Source: an uncultured Kangiella sp. (GTDB lineage Bacteria > Pseudomonadota > Gammaproteobacteria > Enterobacterales > DSM-103792). From it: a DNA stretch of 10,262 nucleotides. The notes under the pieces were generated by a model. It ran no database searches. It saw only the letters and a program-made list of their open reading frames with translations, and was not told where the DNA came from. Each line of letters starts with the position of its first letter. Position 1 is the first letter of the stretch. The stretch spans positions 1 through 10,262 of the forward strand of contig CAMLKQ010000061.1 in the NCBI GenBank assembly GCA_946480585.1. The letters run 5' to 3'. A program made the translations under genes and the position numbers. Of this stretch, positions 1 to 7,673 are shown one piece after another.

Positions 1-821
1 ATCTCGTTGATCTTGTACTGCTCACCCTCATTGATATTGATGGTGATGAAAATCTGTTCCCGGTTCGGCGAAATGGCGACTTGGGTAGAGCTCACTTGGA
101 ACTTGAGATAACCCCGATCCATGTAATAGGAGCGCAGCTTCTCCAGATCGCCTGAAAGTTTTTCCTTGGCGTACTGATTGTCGTCGGTGAAGAAGCTGAA
201 CCAGCCGCCGGTGGTGAGTTCAAACTGTTTCAGCAACTCTTCATCGGTGAAGACCTGGTTGCCGACGATATTGATACCACCAATGACCGCCGCGTCGCCT
301 TCCACCACCTTGAACCGGACATCGACGCGATTGCGCGGCAATTTGATGGTCTTGTAGGTGATGCGCACGCTGTACTTGCCGTGCGAGAAATACTGCTGCT
401 CCAGCTCCTGCACGATTTGCGTCAGCATGGCCGGATTCAGCACTTCGCCTTTGGCGAAGCCCATCGGCTTCAGGCCTTCCAGCAGCTGTTCGGTTTTGAT
501 CTGTTTGTTGCCATCGAAGGTGATGGTGGAAATGGTCGGACGCTCTTCGATGAGCACAACCAGTTTGTTGCCATCCCGCTCGAGCTTGACCGACTCGAAT
601 GCGCCTTGCCGATACAAGCTGCGGATGATTTGCGGCACCCGGACATCATCCAGGGTTTCACCGACACGCAGTGGCAAGTAAGTGAAAAACGTACCGAGCT
701 CGACCCGCTGCAAACCGCGGACCTCGATGTCTTGCACCACAAATGGCTCGATTGCCAATGTCCGGGTGGCGCCGAGCGCCAGGAGAACTGCCAGAGACAA
801 ACACTTGAACGGAGTTTTCAT
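1..821 (-). CDS. bamA: BamA, outer membrane protein assembly factor (N-terminal part, runs off left edge)
   Basis: Central Omp85-family subunit of the BAM complex, which folds and inserts beta-barrel proteins into the outer membrane. Only the first 273 codons are present. Residues 1-23 look like a Sec signal peptide (basic start, hydrophobic core, Ala-rich end). The mature part begins with FVVQDIEVRGLQRVELG, a typical start of POTRA 1. POTRA 2 (ERPTISTITFDGNK...), POTRA 3 (INIVGNQVFTDEELLKQF, then LRSYYMDRGYLKFQVSSTQV) and the first residues of POTRA 4 follow. The conserved LPRNRVD segment is present. The C-terminal barrel lies outside the window. The start is the ATG at 821, which gives a complete signal peptide; the Shine-Dalgarno match upstream is weak. 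It lies 30 bp after rseP, the usual order, and is probably co-transcribed with it. I saw no clear sigma-E promoter in the end of rseP. Confidence 0.97.
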   Translation of the reverse strand, partial: MKTPFKCLSLAVLLALGATRTLAIEPFVVQDIEVRGLQRVELGTFFTYLPLRVGETLDDVRVPQIIRSLYRQGAFESVKLERDGNKLVVLIEERPTISTITFDGNKQIKTEQLLEGLKPMGFAKGEVLNPAMLTQIVQELEQQYFSHGKYSVRITYKTIKLPRNRVDVRFKVVEGDAAVIGGINIVGNQVFTDEELLKQFELTTGGWFSFFTDDNQYAKEKLSGDLEKLRSYYMDRGYLKFQVSSTQVAISPNREQIFITININEGEQYKINE

Positions 822-851
822 ATTGTTCTGTTTACACCAGCCGCCCGCTCG

Positions 852-2189
852 CTACAGGCGCGCAAAATCGTTGAAGAGTGCGATGAGCATCAGTGCGCCA
901 ACCAGCGACAATCCGATGCGCAGGCCCCATTCCTGCACGCGCTCCGACAACGGTCGGCCGCGCACCACTTCCACCCCGTAGTACAGCAGGTGGCCGCCAT
1001 CCAACATCGGAATCGGCAGGAGGTTGATGAGACCAAGGTTTACGCTGATCAATCCCAAGAACCAAAAAAATCGATCGGCGCCGGCCGCGGCTGTTGCGCC
1101 CGCGCCCTGCGCGATGGTGACCGGACCACTGAGGGATTGCAGCGACAAGGCTCCGGTAACGAGCTTGCCCAGACCATCCCAGACCAAGGCGGTGGTATCG
1201 ACCATCTTGTGCCAGCCTGCGACGGCTGCATCCAACGGACCGAGTCGGTAGGTAACCCACCAGTCATCCGGTACCGTCGGCCGCACCGAGCCGATACCCA
1301 ACACCCCTTTGCCGCCCTGTTCGGCGACCGTCAGTTGCAGCGTCTGCTCCTGACCATCCCGAAGCAGCCGGAGTGTAACAGTATTGCCCTTGGCGGCCGC
1401 TATCTTTTCCGTCAGCGCCGGGAAGCTGGCAATCAGCTCGTCATTCCAATGCGTCAGCTGGTCACCAACCTGAACCCCGGCGCGCTCGGCAGGGCCGCCT
1501 TCGGCAACGGAATTGACCACGGCCGGCCAAGCTGGCGTCCGCGGGCGCAGGCCGACATGACCGGCGATATCCGCCTCATGACCGGTGAGACTCATCGCCC
1601 CGGCCGGCAGCAAATAGCGCTCGTTCGCCGCCTGATTTTGCACTCGCAGCTGCACCGGTTCGTCATTGCCGACACGGGCCACCAGCGCGAAAGTCAATTC
1701 TTCCCACGAACTGACCGCGGTGTCATCAACCGCGACGACTTCCATCCCGGCCTGCAGTCCGGCACGACCGGCCGCGCTGTCGGCCGCAATGTCACCGAGC
1801 ACCGGCCGCAAATCCCGGACACCGACCATGTACATCGCCGCGAAAGCGACAATGGCAAACAGAAAATTGGCGATTGGGCCGGCGCTCGCCACCGCAATGC
1901 GAGTCCAGACTGACGCCCGGTTGAACGCCTGCGGTGCGAGCTCAGCCGGCACATCGGCTTCGCGCTCGTCGAGCATTTTGACGTAGCCACCGAGCGGAAT
2001 GGCCGCGATGCGATACTCGACGCCATCCTTGCCGATCCGTTTCCAGATGGCGTTGCCGAAACCGACCGAGAAAGTCAGCACTTTCACACCCAGTCGGCGC
2101 GCCACCCAGAAATGGCCGAACTCATGCACCGTCACCAATACCCCGATGGTGATGATCAGAAACAAGCCATTCCACAACCATTCGATCAT
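852..2189 (-). CDS. rseP: RseP, inner-membrane site-2 zinc metalloprotease
   Basis: Intramembrane S2P protease (M50). In E. coli it makes the second cut in anti-sigma factor RseA, releasing sigma-E, and clears remnant signal peptides. The 445 aa match the family (about 450). The zinc motif HEFGH is at residues 22-26 in TM1, with E23 as catalytic base. The second metal-binding motif [11 protein letters not shown] is at 389-399, with D397 as the third ligand. Two periplasmic PDZ domains lie between, at about 127-200 ([19 protein letters not shown]) and 221-291 ([20 protein letters not shown]). Hydrophobic segments at about 5-22, 97-119, 373-395 and 424-441 fit four TM helices. The ATG overlaps the dxr stop in an ATGA arrangement, which suggests translational coupling. 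bamA, whose product makes sigma-E-responsive cargo machinery, follows directly. Confidence 0.98.
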   Translation of the reverse strand: MIEWLWNGLFLIITIGVLVTVHEFGHFWVARRLGVKVLTFSVGFGNAIWKRIGKDGVEYRIAAIPLGGYVKMLDEREADVPAELAPQAFNRASVWTRIAVASAGPIANFLFAIVAFAAMYMVGVRDLRPVLGDIAADSAAGRAGLQAGMEVVAVDDTAVSSWEELTFALVARVGNDEPVQLRVQNQAANERYLLPAGAMSLTGHEADIAGHVGLRPRTPAWPAVVNSVAEGGPAERAGVQVGDQLTHWNDELIASFPALTEKIAAAKGNTVTLRLLRDGQEQTLQLTVAEQGGKGVLGIGSVRPTVPDDWWVTYRLGPLDAAVAGWHKMVDTTALVWDGLGKLVTGALSLQSLSGPVTIAQGAGATAAAGADRFFWFLGLISVNLGLINLLPIPMLDGGHLLYYGVEVVRGRPLSERVQEWGLRIGLSLVGALMLIALFNDFARL

Positions 2190-3388
2190 GCCGACTGAAC
2201 TCCTACCTGCTGCATCGCAATGCGGCGCGCCTCGGCATCAATGGCGAGTAGCGCGTCCAGCGTTTCGACCGGCGGCGCAGGACAATGTTGCAAGGTCTCG
2301 ACAATCACCGGGGCGATACGGGTATAGCGCAGGCGTCCAGCAAGAAAGGCCTCGACCGCGACTTCATTGGCGGCATTGAGCACCGCCGGCGCACTGGCAC
2401 CGGCGGCCAAGGCCTGGTACGCCAACGCCAGACAGGGGAAACGAGTCACATCGGCCGGGAGAAATTCCAGTCTGCCAATCTGGGTCAGATCCAGCGGTGC
2501 AACACCGGCGCCGATGCGCTCGGGCCACGCCATGGCATGGGCAATCGGCGTGCGCATGTCCGGATTGCCCATTTGCGCCAGCACTGAACCGTCCACGTAA
2601 CGCACCAAGCTGTGCACGATGCTTTGTGGATGCACCACCACATCGACCTGCACGCGATCAGCGTTGAACAAGTAACAGGCTTCGATCACTTCGAGGCCCT
2701 TGTTCATTAAGGTGGCCGAATCGACCGAAATTTTTCGGCCCATGTTCCAGGTTGGATGCGCGCAGGCTTGATCGGGCGTGACGTGCGCCAGTTCGTGCAG
2801 TTCACGGCGCAAGAACGGCCCGCCGGATGCCGTCAGCAGAATTTTTTCGACACCGTTGGCGCGCAGGCTGCGTTCACCACGCAAATCGCGCTCATGACCG
2901 GGCGCTGGCAAACATTGGAAAATCGCGTTGTGCTCGCTGTCGATCGGCAGCAACACCGCGCCGTTTTCACGCACCGCCTGCATGAACAACGGTCCGGACA
3001 TCACCAGCGCTTCTTTGTTGGCGAGCAGGATACGCTTGCCGGCTTTGGCGGCAGCCAATGTCGGCAACAAACCGGCAGCACCGACAATCGCGGCCATCAC
3101 CGTATCCACGTCTGCGGCCGCGGCAACTTCAGCCAGCGCCGACACGCCAGCCAAGACTTCGGTGGCCAAGCCGGCCTGTTGCACGCGCTGTTGCAATGCG
3201 GCGGCAGCGGTATCGTCTACCAACACGGCATAACGCGGTTGGAATTGGCGAATCTGTTCGAACAGGCGGTCCGCACTGCGATTCGCCGCCAAGGCAAATA
3301 CCGAGAAACGGTCAGGATGCCGGGCCACCACATCCAAGGTCGACAGACCAATCGAACCGGTGCTGCCGAGCACAACCAACCGTTGCAT
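2186..3388 (-). CDS. dxr: 1-deoxy-D-xylulose 5-phosphate reductoisomerase (DXR/IspC)
   Basis: Second enzyme of the MEP isoprenoid pathway: NADPH-dependent rearrangement and reduction of DXP to 2-C-methyl-D-erythritol 4-phosphate, in the cytosol. The 400 aa are normal length. The NADPH-binding loop GSTGSIG is at residues 8-14. [12 protein letters not shown] is at about 121-132. Metal ligands D150 and E152 lie in [11 protein letters not shown], and the third, E233, in the [20 protein letters not shown] block (211-230) plus [11 protein letters not shown] follows at about 253-260, then the C-terminal helical domain ([15 protein letters not shown]). The start ATG shares one base with the cdsA stop (TGATG) and the stop overlaps the rseP start (ATGA), so all three genes are probably translationally coupled. 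The product feeds the isoprenoid pool that UppS, encoded two genes upstream, uses. Confidence 0.98.
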   Translation of the reverse strand: MQRLVVLGSTGSIGLSTLDVVARHPDRFSVFALAANRSADRLFEQIRQFQPRYAVLVDDTAAAALQQRVQQAGLATEVLAGVSALAEVAAAADVDTVMAAIVGAAGLLPTLAAAKAGKRILLANKEALVMSGPLFMQAVRENGAVLLPIDSEHNAIFQCLPAPGHERDLRGERSLRANGVEKILLTASGGPFLRRELHELAHVTPDQACAHPTWNMGRKISVDSATLMNKGLEVIEACYLFNADRVQVDVVVHPQSIVHSLVRYVDGSVLAQMGNPDMRTPIAHAMAWPERIGAGVAPLDLTQIGRLEFLPADVTRFPCLALAYQALAAGASAPAVLNAANEVAVEAFLAGRLRYTRIAPVIVETLQHCPAPPVETLDALLAIDAEARRIAMQQVGVQSA

Positions 3389-4272
3389 CAGCGCAGCTCC
3401 AGCAACAAGGCGCCGAGGGCAAACACCGGCGCGGCTGCCATCAAGCTGTCAATGCGATCCAGCATGCCGCCGTGACCGGGAAACAGTGTGCCGCTGTCCT
3501 TGATGCCGGCCTCGCGCTTGCACAAGCTTTCCATCAGATCGCCGACCACCGAGGCAATGATCGTGACCAGCACCAGCGCGCGGAATCCCCATTCGGAATT
3601 GCTCGACAAGCCAAACAGCGGTGCGGCGAAGTGGCCAATCACCAGCGCCAGCAACAGACCACCGAAGAACCCTTGCCAGGTTTTGCCCGGACTCACCGAC
3701 GGTGCCAGTTTGTGTTTGCCGAACGCCTTGCCGGCGATATAGGCGCCGACGTCGGCGGCCCAGACCAGCAACAGCACATAGAAAATCACCAGCGCGCCTT
3801 TCAGCGGATCCTGCAGATTGCCGATCTTGCGCAAACTGACCAAGGCTATCCAGGTCGCGAGCAGCAACAACACACCGAGCGCTTGCCGGCCACCTTGCGA
3901 CGCGCGCCACCAGTTTGCGCGCGCCGGATACAGCCACAGCAGCAGCGGACTGAAACACCAAAACAGCACCGCCGCCGCCAACACCAACAGCGGCAGATTG
4001 TCAGCGGTCCACAGCCAAGTCGGCCAACTCAAACTGGGCCAGAAATCAAACGGCGGCGACAGCTGCCACAACACGATGGCGCAGCCCAGGTAACTCAGCA
4101 TGGCGGTCAGCGGCGCTGTTTTTTCCGCACTGGTGAAGCGGCCCCACTCGCGGGCACCGAGCACCAGAATGGCGGCAACCGCGATGGCGAACGCCGGCAG
4201 CGGCAACAAAAATACCAGCGCCAGAACCAGCGGCAGCAACAGCAACGCCGTGATGACCCGTTGCATTAGCAT
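3388..4272 (-). CDS. cdsA: CdsA, phosphatidate cytidylyltransferase (CDP-diglyceride synthase)
   Basis: Integral inner-membrane enzyme that makes CDP-diacylglycerol from CTP and phosphatidic acid, the precursor of all major phospholipids. The 294 aa protein is rich in hydrophobic segments, giving a polytopic membrane protein. The family signature occupies residues 249-275: [13 protein letters not shown], then [13 protein letters not shown]. The acidic residues of GDLMES just before it (D246, E248) are the ones expected to bind metal. [12 protein letters not shown] at about 194-205 is also conserved. An ATG two codons downstream (4266) is possible, but the start at 4272 gives [15 protein letters not shown], which aligns with the E. 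coli CdsA N-terminus and overlaps the uppS stop by one base (TGATG). It sits between two isoprenoid genes, the usual order in the group. Confidence 0.97.
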   Translation of the reverse strand: MLMQRVITALLLLPLVLALVFLLPLPAFAIAVAAILVLGAREWGRFTSAEKTAPLTAMLSYLGCAIVLWQLSPPFDFWPSLSWPTWLWTADNLPLLVLAAAVLFWCFSPLLLWLYPARANWWRASQGGRQALGVLLLLATWIALVSLRKIGNLQDPLKGALVIFYVLLLVWAADVGAYIAGKAFGKHKLAPSVSPGKTWQGFFGGLLLALVIGHFAAPLFGLSSNSEWGFRALVLVTIIASVVGDLMESLCKREAGIKDSGTLFPGHGGMLDRIDSLMAAAPVFALGALLLELR

Positions 4273-5024
4273 CAGCTGTCCCCTGTCACTTGTTCACCGG
4301 TTTTGCCAAAGCGGCGCTGACGTTGCCGGAAATCCGCGATCGCGGCATCGAGCTCATCAGCACCAAAATCCGGCCACAACGCGGAAGAAAAATAAAGTTC
4401 GGCATAGGCCGCCTGCCAGAGCAGGAAATTGCTGATGCGCACTTCGCCGCCGGTGCGGATCAGCAGATCCAGCGGCGGTTGATCGGCGAGGCACAGGTAG
4501 CGGGCGAGCTCGGCTTCCTGCAGCGGCGACGCGTCATGGGCGGCGCGCTTGGCGAGCAGCGCCTGATTGGCCGCCTGTACGATGTCCCATTGACCACCGT
4601 AGTTGGCGGCAATGTTCAAGGTCAGTGCCGTGTTGCCGGCGGTCATCGCTTCGGCTTCGGCCATGCGCTGCTGCAGTTTTTCGGCAAAACGCGAGCGATC
4701 ACCGATGACCCGCAGGCGGACCCCGTTCTTGTGCAGCGCTTTTGCTTCACGCTCCAGCCCGGTGACGAACAGTTCCATGAGGTAACTGACTTCTTCGAGC
4801 GGCCGTTGCCAGTTTTCCGATGAGAACGCGAACAAGGTCAGCGAACGGACGCCGCGTTTGCCAGCGGCTTCGGTGATGTCGCGCGCCCGCTCCATGCCGA
4901 CCTTGTGGCCGGCAACGCGGGGCAGGCTACGCTTTTTCGCCCAGCGGCCATTGCCATCCATGATGATGGCAATGTGCTGCGGCACCAGACTGTCAGCAGC
5001 CTGATTGGCGGAAGTGGAAGACAA
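4272..5024 (-). CDS. uppS: UppS, undecaprenyl pyrophosphate synthase, TTG start
   Basis: cis-Prenyltransferase that adds eight isopentenyl units to farnesyl diphosphate, giving C55 undecaprenyl diphosphate, the lipid carrier for peptidoglycan and O-antigen. The 250 aa match the family. IAIIMDGNGRWAKKR is at residues 18-32, with catalytic D23. FAFSSENWQRP is at about 65-75. RTGGEVRISNFLLWQ starts at 190, with pyrophosphate-binding R190, R196 and S198; metal-binding E209 is in YAELYF. The start is TTG at 5024. No ATG lies between it and the codon of M22 inside the active-site motif, and a strong GGAGG (5033-5037) sits 8 nt upstream. The stop overlaps the cdsA start. The N-terminal tail of about 15 residues before the fold is normal. 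Confidence 0.96.
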   Translation of the reverse strand: MSSTSANQAADSLVPQHIAIIMDGNGRWAKKRSLPRVAGHKVGMERARDITEAAGKRGVRSLTLFAFSSENWQRPLEEVSYLMELFVTGLEREAKALHKNGVRLRVIGDRSRFAEKLQQRMAEAEAMTAGNTALTLNIAANYGGQWDIVQAANQALLAKRAAHDASPLQEAELARYLCLADQPPLDLLIRTGGEVRISNFLLWQAAYAELYFSSALWPDFGADELDAAIADFRQRQRRFGKTGEQVTGDS

Positions 5025-5032
5025 GAACTGCG

Positions 5033-5037
5033 CCTCC
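5033..5037 (-). promoter_or_regulatory. Strong Shine-Dalgarno deciding the uppS TTG start
   Basis: On the minus strand this reads GGAGG, 8 nt before the TTG at 5024. It is the reason for choosing this non-ATG start, because no other ribosome binding site with a start codon precedes the active-site motif. Confidence 0.8.
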
Positions 5038-5054
5038 GAAAAAACTGCGGCGGG

Positions 5055-5072
5055 TAATCGCGGGCGCGATTA
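5055..5072 (-). repeat. Perfect 18-bp palindrome containing the frr stop codon
   Basis: Minus strand TAATCGCG-CC-CGCGATTA: two 8-base arms around CC, with the first three bases being the frr stop TAA. In RNA it would form a short, tight hairpin at the end of frr. A run of six T (5039-5044) follows only after a 10-nt gap, so this is not a canonical intrinsic terminator. It could slow 3' exonucleases or be a weak attenuator upstream of uppS. The function is inferred. Confidence 0.55.
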
Positions 5073-5630
5073 CACCGACATCAGTTCCTTCTCTTTTTCG
5101 GCCAGCAGCTTGTCAACTTCGGCGATTTTGCCATCGGTGATTTTCTGGACGTCGTCCTGCGCTTTCCGCTCTTCGTCTTCGGTGATCGCCTTGTCCTTGA
5201 GCAGCTTCTTCAGCGCTTCGTTGGCATCGCGACGGACGTTGCGAATGGCAACCTTGGCGTTCTCACCTTCGCCCTTGACGACCTTGGCGAGCTCCTTGCG
5301 GCGCTCTTCGGTCAGCGGCGGCAGCGGCACCCGGATGGTCTGGCCGGCGGTTTGCGGATTCAAACCCAGATTGGATTCGTGAATGGCTTTTTCGATCGGC
5401 TGGATCGCGCCTTTGTCGAACGCCTGAATGACCAGCGTGCGCGAGTCTTGCACGTTGACGTTGCCGACTTGCTGCAACGGCACCGAGCTGCCGTAGTAAT
5501 TGACATGAATGTGCTCAAGCAGCGACGGATGGGCGCGGCCGGTGCGGATCTTGCCCAGGTTGCCTTTCAGCGACTCAACGGACTTGGCCATGCGCGTTTG
5601 CGCGTCGGTTTTGATGTTGGCAATGGTCAT
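5070..5630 (-). CDS. frr: Ribosome recycling factor (RRF)
   Basis: Cytosolic factor that, with EF-G, splits the post-termination ribosome complex. The 186 aa match the family's usual 185. The three-helix domain I comprises residues 1-30 and 106-186, and the inserted domain II lies between ([30 protein letters not shown]). The hinge is near [15 protein letters not shown] (100-114). The ribosome-contacting helix RNVRRDAN (130-137) and the tail [21 protein letters not shown] are well conserved. ATG at 5630 is preceded by GGGAG (5637-5641) at 6 nt. It lies 93 bp after pyrH and 45 bp before uppS, in the expected order. Confidence 0.98.
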   Translation of the reverse strand: MTIANIKTDAQTRMAKSVESLKGNLGKIRTGRAHPSLLEHIHVNYYGSSVPLQQVGNVNVQDSRTLVIQAFDKGAIQPIEKAIHESNLGLNPQTAGQTIRVPLPPLTEERRKELAKVVKGEGENAKVAIRNVRRDANEALKKLLKDKAITEDEERKAQDDVQKITDGKIAEVDKLLAEKEKELMSV

Positions 5631-5654
5631 GGTCGTCTCCCTTACTGATTTTCG

Positions 5655-5681
5655 TGCCGGATACCGTGGCGGGTTCCGGCA
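5655..5681 (-). repeat. Small inverted repeat in the pyrH-frr gap
   Basis: Perfect 7-base arms (TGCCGGA at 5655-5661, TCCGGCA at 5675-5681) around a 13-nt loop, in the 93-bp gap between pyrH and frr. No T run follows on the minus strand, so it is not a recognisable terminator. It may be a chance or mRNA-processing hairpin. Confidence 0.35.
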
Positions 5682-5723
5682 AGCTTTCTCGAAAACGGAA
5701 ATGTGCGTCGGCGCGGCGCCCGA

Positions 5724-6452
5724 TTACTTTTCGATCAGGGTGCCTTCGTCAGCACCTTTGAGCACGCTGGCGAGCGCGCCCGCCTTGTTCATGTTGAACA
5801 CGCGGATTTTCTTGTTGTGATCGCGTGCCAGACAGAACGCCGTCAGATCCATCACGCCCAGCTCACGCTCCAGCGCTTCGGTGTAGGACAGCCGTGAATA
5901 GCGCACGGCTTCCGGAAACTTCATCGGGTCGGCCGAGTAGACCCCGTCCACTTTGGTCGCTTTCAGGATCAGATCAGCTTCGATCTCGATGCCGCGCAGC
6001 ACCGCTGCCGTGTCGGTGGTGAAAAACGGATTGCCGGTACCGGCGCAGAAAATCACCACATTGCCAGCTTCCATGAAGCGAATGGCAAAACGGCGATCGT
6101 AATCTTCGCAAACGCCGGCGAGCGCCACCGCGCTCATCACCCGGGTCGGCTGCTTGATGCGCTCGAGCGCGTCTTGCATGGCCAGCGAGTTCATTACCGT
6201 CGCCAGCATGCCCATGTGGTCGCCAGCGACGCGGTTCATGCCGGCTTTGGCAAGCCGCTCACCGCGGAACAGGTTACCACCGCCGACGACGATGCCGACC
6301 TGGGCGCCCAATTGCCGAACCGCTTTCACTTCCGCCGCCATCCGATCCAACACGGTCGGGTCGATGCCGAACGACTCGTTGCCCATCAGGGCTTCGCCCG
6401 AGAGTTTCAGCAAGATGCGTTTGTAGGGAAGCTGCTCGGTCGATTCGGTCAT
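5724..6452 (-). CDS. pyrH: UMP kinase (UMPK)
   Basis: Cytosolic hexameric bacterial UMP kinase of the amino-acid-kinase fold, phosphorylating UMP to UDP with ATP in pyrimidine nucleotide synthesis. The 242 aa are typical (E. coli 241). [12 protein letters not shown] is at residues 11-22, with K16 in the ATP-phosphate site. VGGGNLFRG (56-64) is the UMP-site loop, and [10 protein letters not shown] is at 76-85. [14 protein letters not shown] (137-150) is the UMP/nucleotide loop, and [13 protein letters not shown] is at 164-176. The reading frame is open to 6512, but the start at 6452 is preferred: AGGA lies 5 nt upstream, the length fits the family, and the extra 20 residues (Arg/Pro-rich) look like translated leader. 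It follows tsf after a 221-bp gap full of palindromes. Confidence 0.97.
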   Translation of the reverse strand: MTESTEQLPYKRILLKLSGEALMGNESFGIDPTVLDRMAAEVKAVRQLGAQVGIVVGGGNLFRGERLAKAGMNRVAGDHMGMLATVMNSLAMQDALERIKQPTRVMSAVALAGVCEDYDRRFAIRFMEAGNVVIFCAGTGNPFFTTDTAAVLRGIEIEADLILKATKVDGVYSADPMKFPEAVRYSRLSYTEALERELGVMDLTAFCLARDHNKKIRVFNMNKAGALASVLKGADEGTLIEK

Positions 6453-6561
6453 GGCGGTCCTCGGTTCGGGTCGGTCAGGGCGAGCCGGCAGCGTGCGCGT
6501 GCGGCTCGTCATTCAGCAGTCGTGGCAACAGGGACGGAAAGATTTCCAAACCCTGATTACG

Positions 6562-6592
6562 CCAACCCCTCTCAACAAGGGAGAGGGGTTGG
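6562..6592. repeat. Perfect 12-bp inverted repeat (dispersed-repeat type) in the tsf-pyrH gap
   Basis: Arms CCAACCCCTCTC (6562-6573) and GAGAGGGGTTGG (6581-6592) are exactly complementary around a 7-nt loop (AACAAGG). The CCCTCTC/GAGAGGG core resembles short dispersed palindromes often seen between genes in GC-rich gammaproteobacteria, but copy number cannot be judged from one window. No T run follows on either strand, so a simple intrinsic terminator is not supported. It lies in the transcribed gap about 110 nt before pyrH. Confidence 0.75.
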
Positions 6593-6598
6593 GTTGCG

Positions 6599-6622
6599 CC
6601 GGGATTCTGCCACAAATCCCGG
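6599..6622. repeat. Perfect 8-bp inverted repeat in the tsf-pyrH gap
   Basis: CCGGGATT (6599-6606) and AATCCCGG (6615-6622) pair perfectly around an 8-nt loop. It sits 6 bp from the neighbouring 12-bp inverted repeat. No T run follows. Confidence 0.6.
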
Positions 6623-6644
6623 ACTTTGCCTGCCCCGACCGGCT

Positions 6645-6656
6645 TCCCGGCCGGGA
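6645..6656. repeat. Twelve-base palindrome just after tsf
   Basis: TCCCGGCCGGGA is fully self-complementary and lies 17 bp beyond the tsf stop. As RNA it would give only a strained hairpin, but it adds to the run of dyad symmetries in this gap. It could be a protein-binding dyad or simply GC-rich sequence. Confidence 0.4.
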
Positions 6657-6673
6657 GCTTCAACAACAGGCGA

Positions 6674-7558
6674 TCAGGCTTTGTTGCCGATGGCGGCGGC
6701 TTTCATGGCTTCGACTTCGGCAGCGAAGTTGTCTTCGGCCTTCTCGATGCCCTCGCCCACTTCCCAGCGGAAGAAGCCGGCAGCGACCGCGCCTTTGCTC
6801 TTCAGCAGGTTGCCAACGGTGGTGTTGGTGTCCATGACGAACGGCTGGCCGATCAGGCTGTTTTCGCTCAGGAACTTGTTCACACGGCCTTCGACCATCT
6901 TCTCGACGATGTTGGCCGGCTTGCCCGATTCGGCAGCCTGGGCCGCAGCAATTTCGCGCTCTTTGGCGACTTCAGCGGCCGGCATTTGCTCCGGGCTGAC
7001 CACCAGCGGCTTGGCCGCCGCGATGTGCATGGCGATCTGCTTGGCCAGCTCTTCGTCACCGCCCGACAGCGCGACCACGACGCCGATGCGGCCGCCGTGG
7101 CTGTAAAACGCCAGCTTGTCGCCGGTCATGCGGCCGAGACGGCGCACGGTCATGTTCTCGCCGATCTTGGCGACCAGGTTGGCGCGGGTCGTTTCGACCG
7201 ACTCGCCTTCCGGCAGCTTGACGTCGTTCAGCGCGGCCACGTCAGCAGCTTTGCTGCTCAGCGCGGCGTCGGCAACGGCGTTGGCGAACGCAACGAAATT
7301 GACGTCCTTGGCCACGAAATCGGTTTCGCAGTTCACTTCGACCAGCACGGCTTCGCCGCCGGCAACGCGACCGACGATGACGCCTTCAGCGGCGATACGG
7401 CCGGCTTTCTTGGCCGCTTTGACCGCGCCCGACTTGCGCATGTTGTCGATGGCCAGCTCGATGTCGCCATTGGCTTCTTGCAGTGCTTTCTTGCACTCCA
7501 TCATGCCGGCGCCGGTGCGCTCACGCAGTTCTTTGACCAGGGAAGCAGTGATTTCCAT
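6674..7558 (-). CDS. tsf: Elongation factor Ts
   Basis: Guanine-nucleotide exchange factor that recharges EF-Tu from GDP to GTP. The 294 aa are slightly longer than E. coli (283). The N-terminal UBA-like domain is [20 protein letters not shown] with [21 protein letters not shown] (1-41). The signature [10 protein letters not shown] covers about 75-84, with D80 and F81, the pair that displaces the Mg site of EF-Tu. The core subdomains and coiled-coil region follow, and the C-terminal module ends in [16 protein letters not shown]. The frame is open upstream to 7633, but the start at 7558 is clear: it gives the conserved N-terminus and has GAGGA 7 nt upstream, and the longer form would begin inside the rpsB downstream hairpin. 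It lies 115 bp after rpsB, the near-universal pair. Confidence 0.98.
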   Translation of the reverse strand: MEITASLVKELRERTGAGMMECKKALQEANGDIELAIDNMRKSGAVKAAKKAGRIAAEGVIVGRVAGGEAVLVEVNCETDFVAKDVNFVAFANAVADAALSSKAADVAALNDVKLPEGESVETTRANLVAKIGENMTVRRLGRMTGDKLAFYSHGGRIGVVVALSGGDEELAKQIAMHIAAAKPLVVSPEQMPAAEVAKEREIAAAQAAESGKPANIVEKMVEGRVNKFLSENSLIGQPFVMDTNTTVGNLLKSKGAVAAGFFRWEVGEGIEKAEDNFAAEVEAMKAAAIGNKA

Positions 7559-7578
7559 GGGAAAATCCTCTTGCAAAG

Positions 7579-7598
7579 GATCAGCAGCGTGGCTGATC
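7579..7598 (-). promoter_or_regulatory. Hairpin just upstream of the tsf ribosome binding site
   Basis: GATCAGC (7579-7585) and GCTGATC (7592-7598) form a perfect 7-bp stem with a 6-nt loop. On the minus-strand transcript it ends about 8 nt before the tsf Shine-Dalgarno. It may shape tsf translation or protect the processed tsf mRNA. The structure is seen; the role is inferred. Confidence 0.5.
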
Positions 7599-7618
7599 GG
7601 AAAGACAAACTCGTATTC

Positions 7619-7646
7619 AAAAAAGGGGGCCATGAGCCCCCTTTTT
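7619..7646 (-). terminator. Rho-independent terminator/attenuator between rpsB and tsf
   Basis: On the minus strand: A5, then GGGGGC, a 5-nt loop, GCCCCC, then T6. The stem is 6 GC pairs, extended by A-T pairs, with the T run immediately after, 28 nt past the rpsB stop. This is a textbook intrinsic terminator shape and, with its A and T flanks, would look the same from the other side. Since tsf lies just downstream without an obvious promoter of its own, it probably acts as partial termination (attenuation), letting more S2 than EF-Ts message be made. Confidence 0.8.
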
Positions 7647-7673
7647 CACAGCGCGTCTTGCAACGCCAGCCGA

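Noticed and set aside
822..900. Sigma-E promoter for bamA inside the end of rseP
   Set aside because: Known in E. coli, but I could not find a credible GGAACTT / TCnAA pair with the right spacing here.
381..1913. Long plus-strand open frame (510 codons) antisense to bamA and rseP
   Set aside because: The opposite strand encodes full, motif-complete BamA and RseP. The antisense product is Gln/Arg/His-rich with no recognisable domain, as expected for a shadow frame in GC-rich DNA.
3058..4269. Plus-strand open frame of 403 codons antisense to dxr and cdsA
   Set aside because: Extremely Gln/Arg-rich low-complexity translation, and both genes on the other strand are intact.
5655..5681. Terminator between pyrH and frr
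   Set aside because: There is a 7-bp inverted repeat but no T run after it, so it is listed only as a repeat.
6453..6512. 20-residue N-terminal extension of PyrH
   Set aside because: Not found in the family, Arg/Pro-rich, and a good ribosome binding site sits just before the internal ATG at 6452.
7559..7633. 25-residue N-terminal extension of EF-Ts
   Set aside because: It would begin inside the terminator hairpin; the conserved start with its GAGGA site is at 7558.
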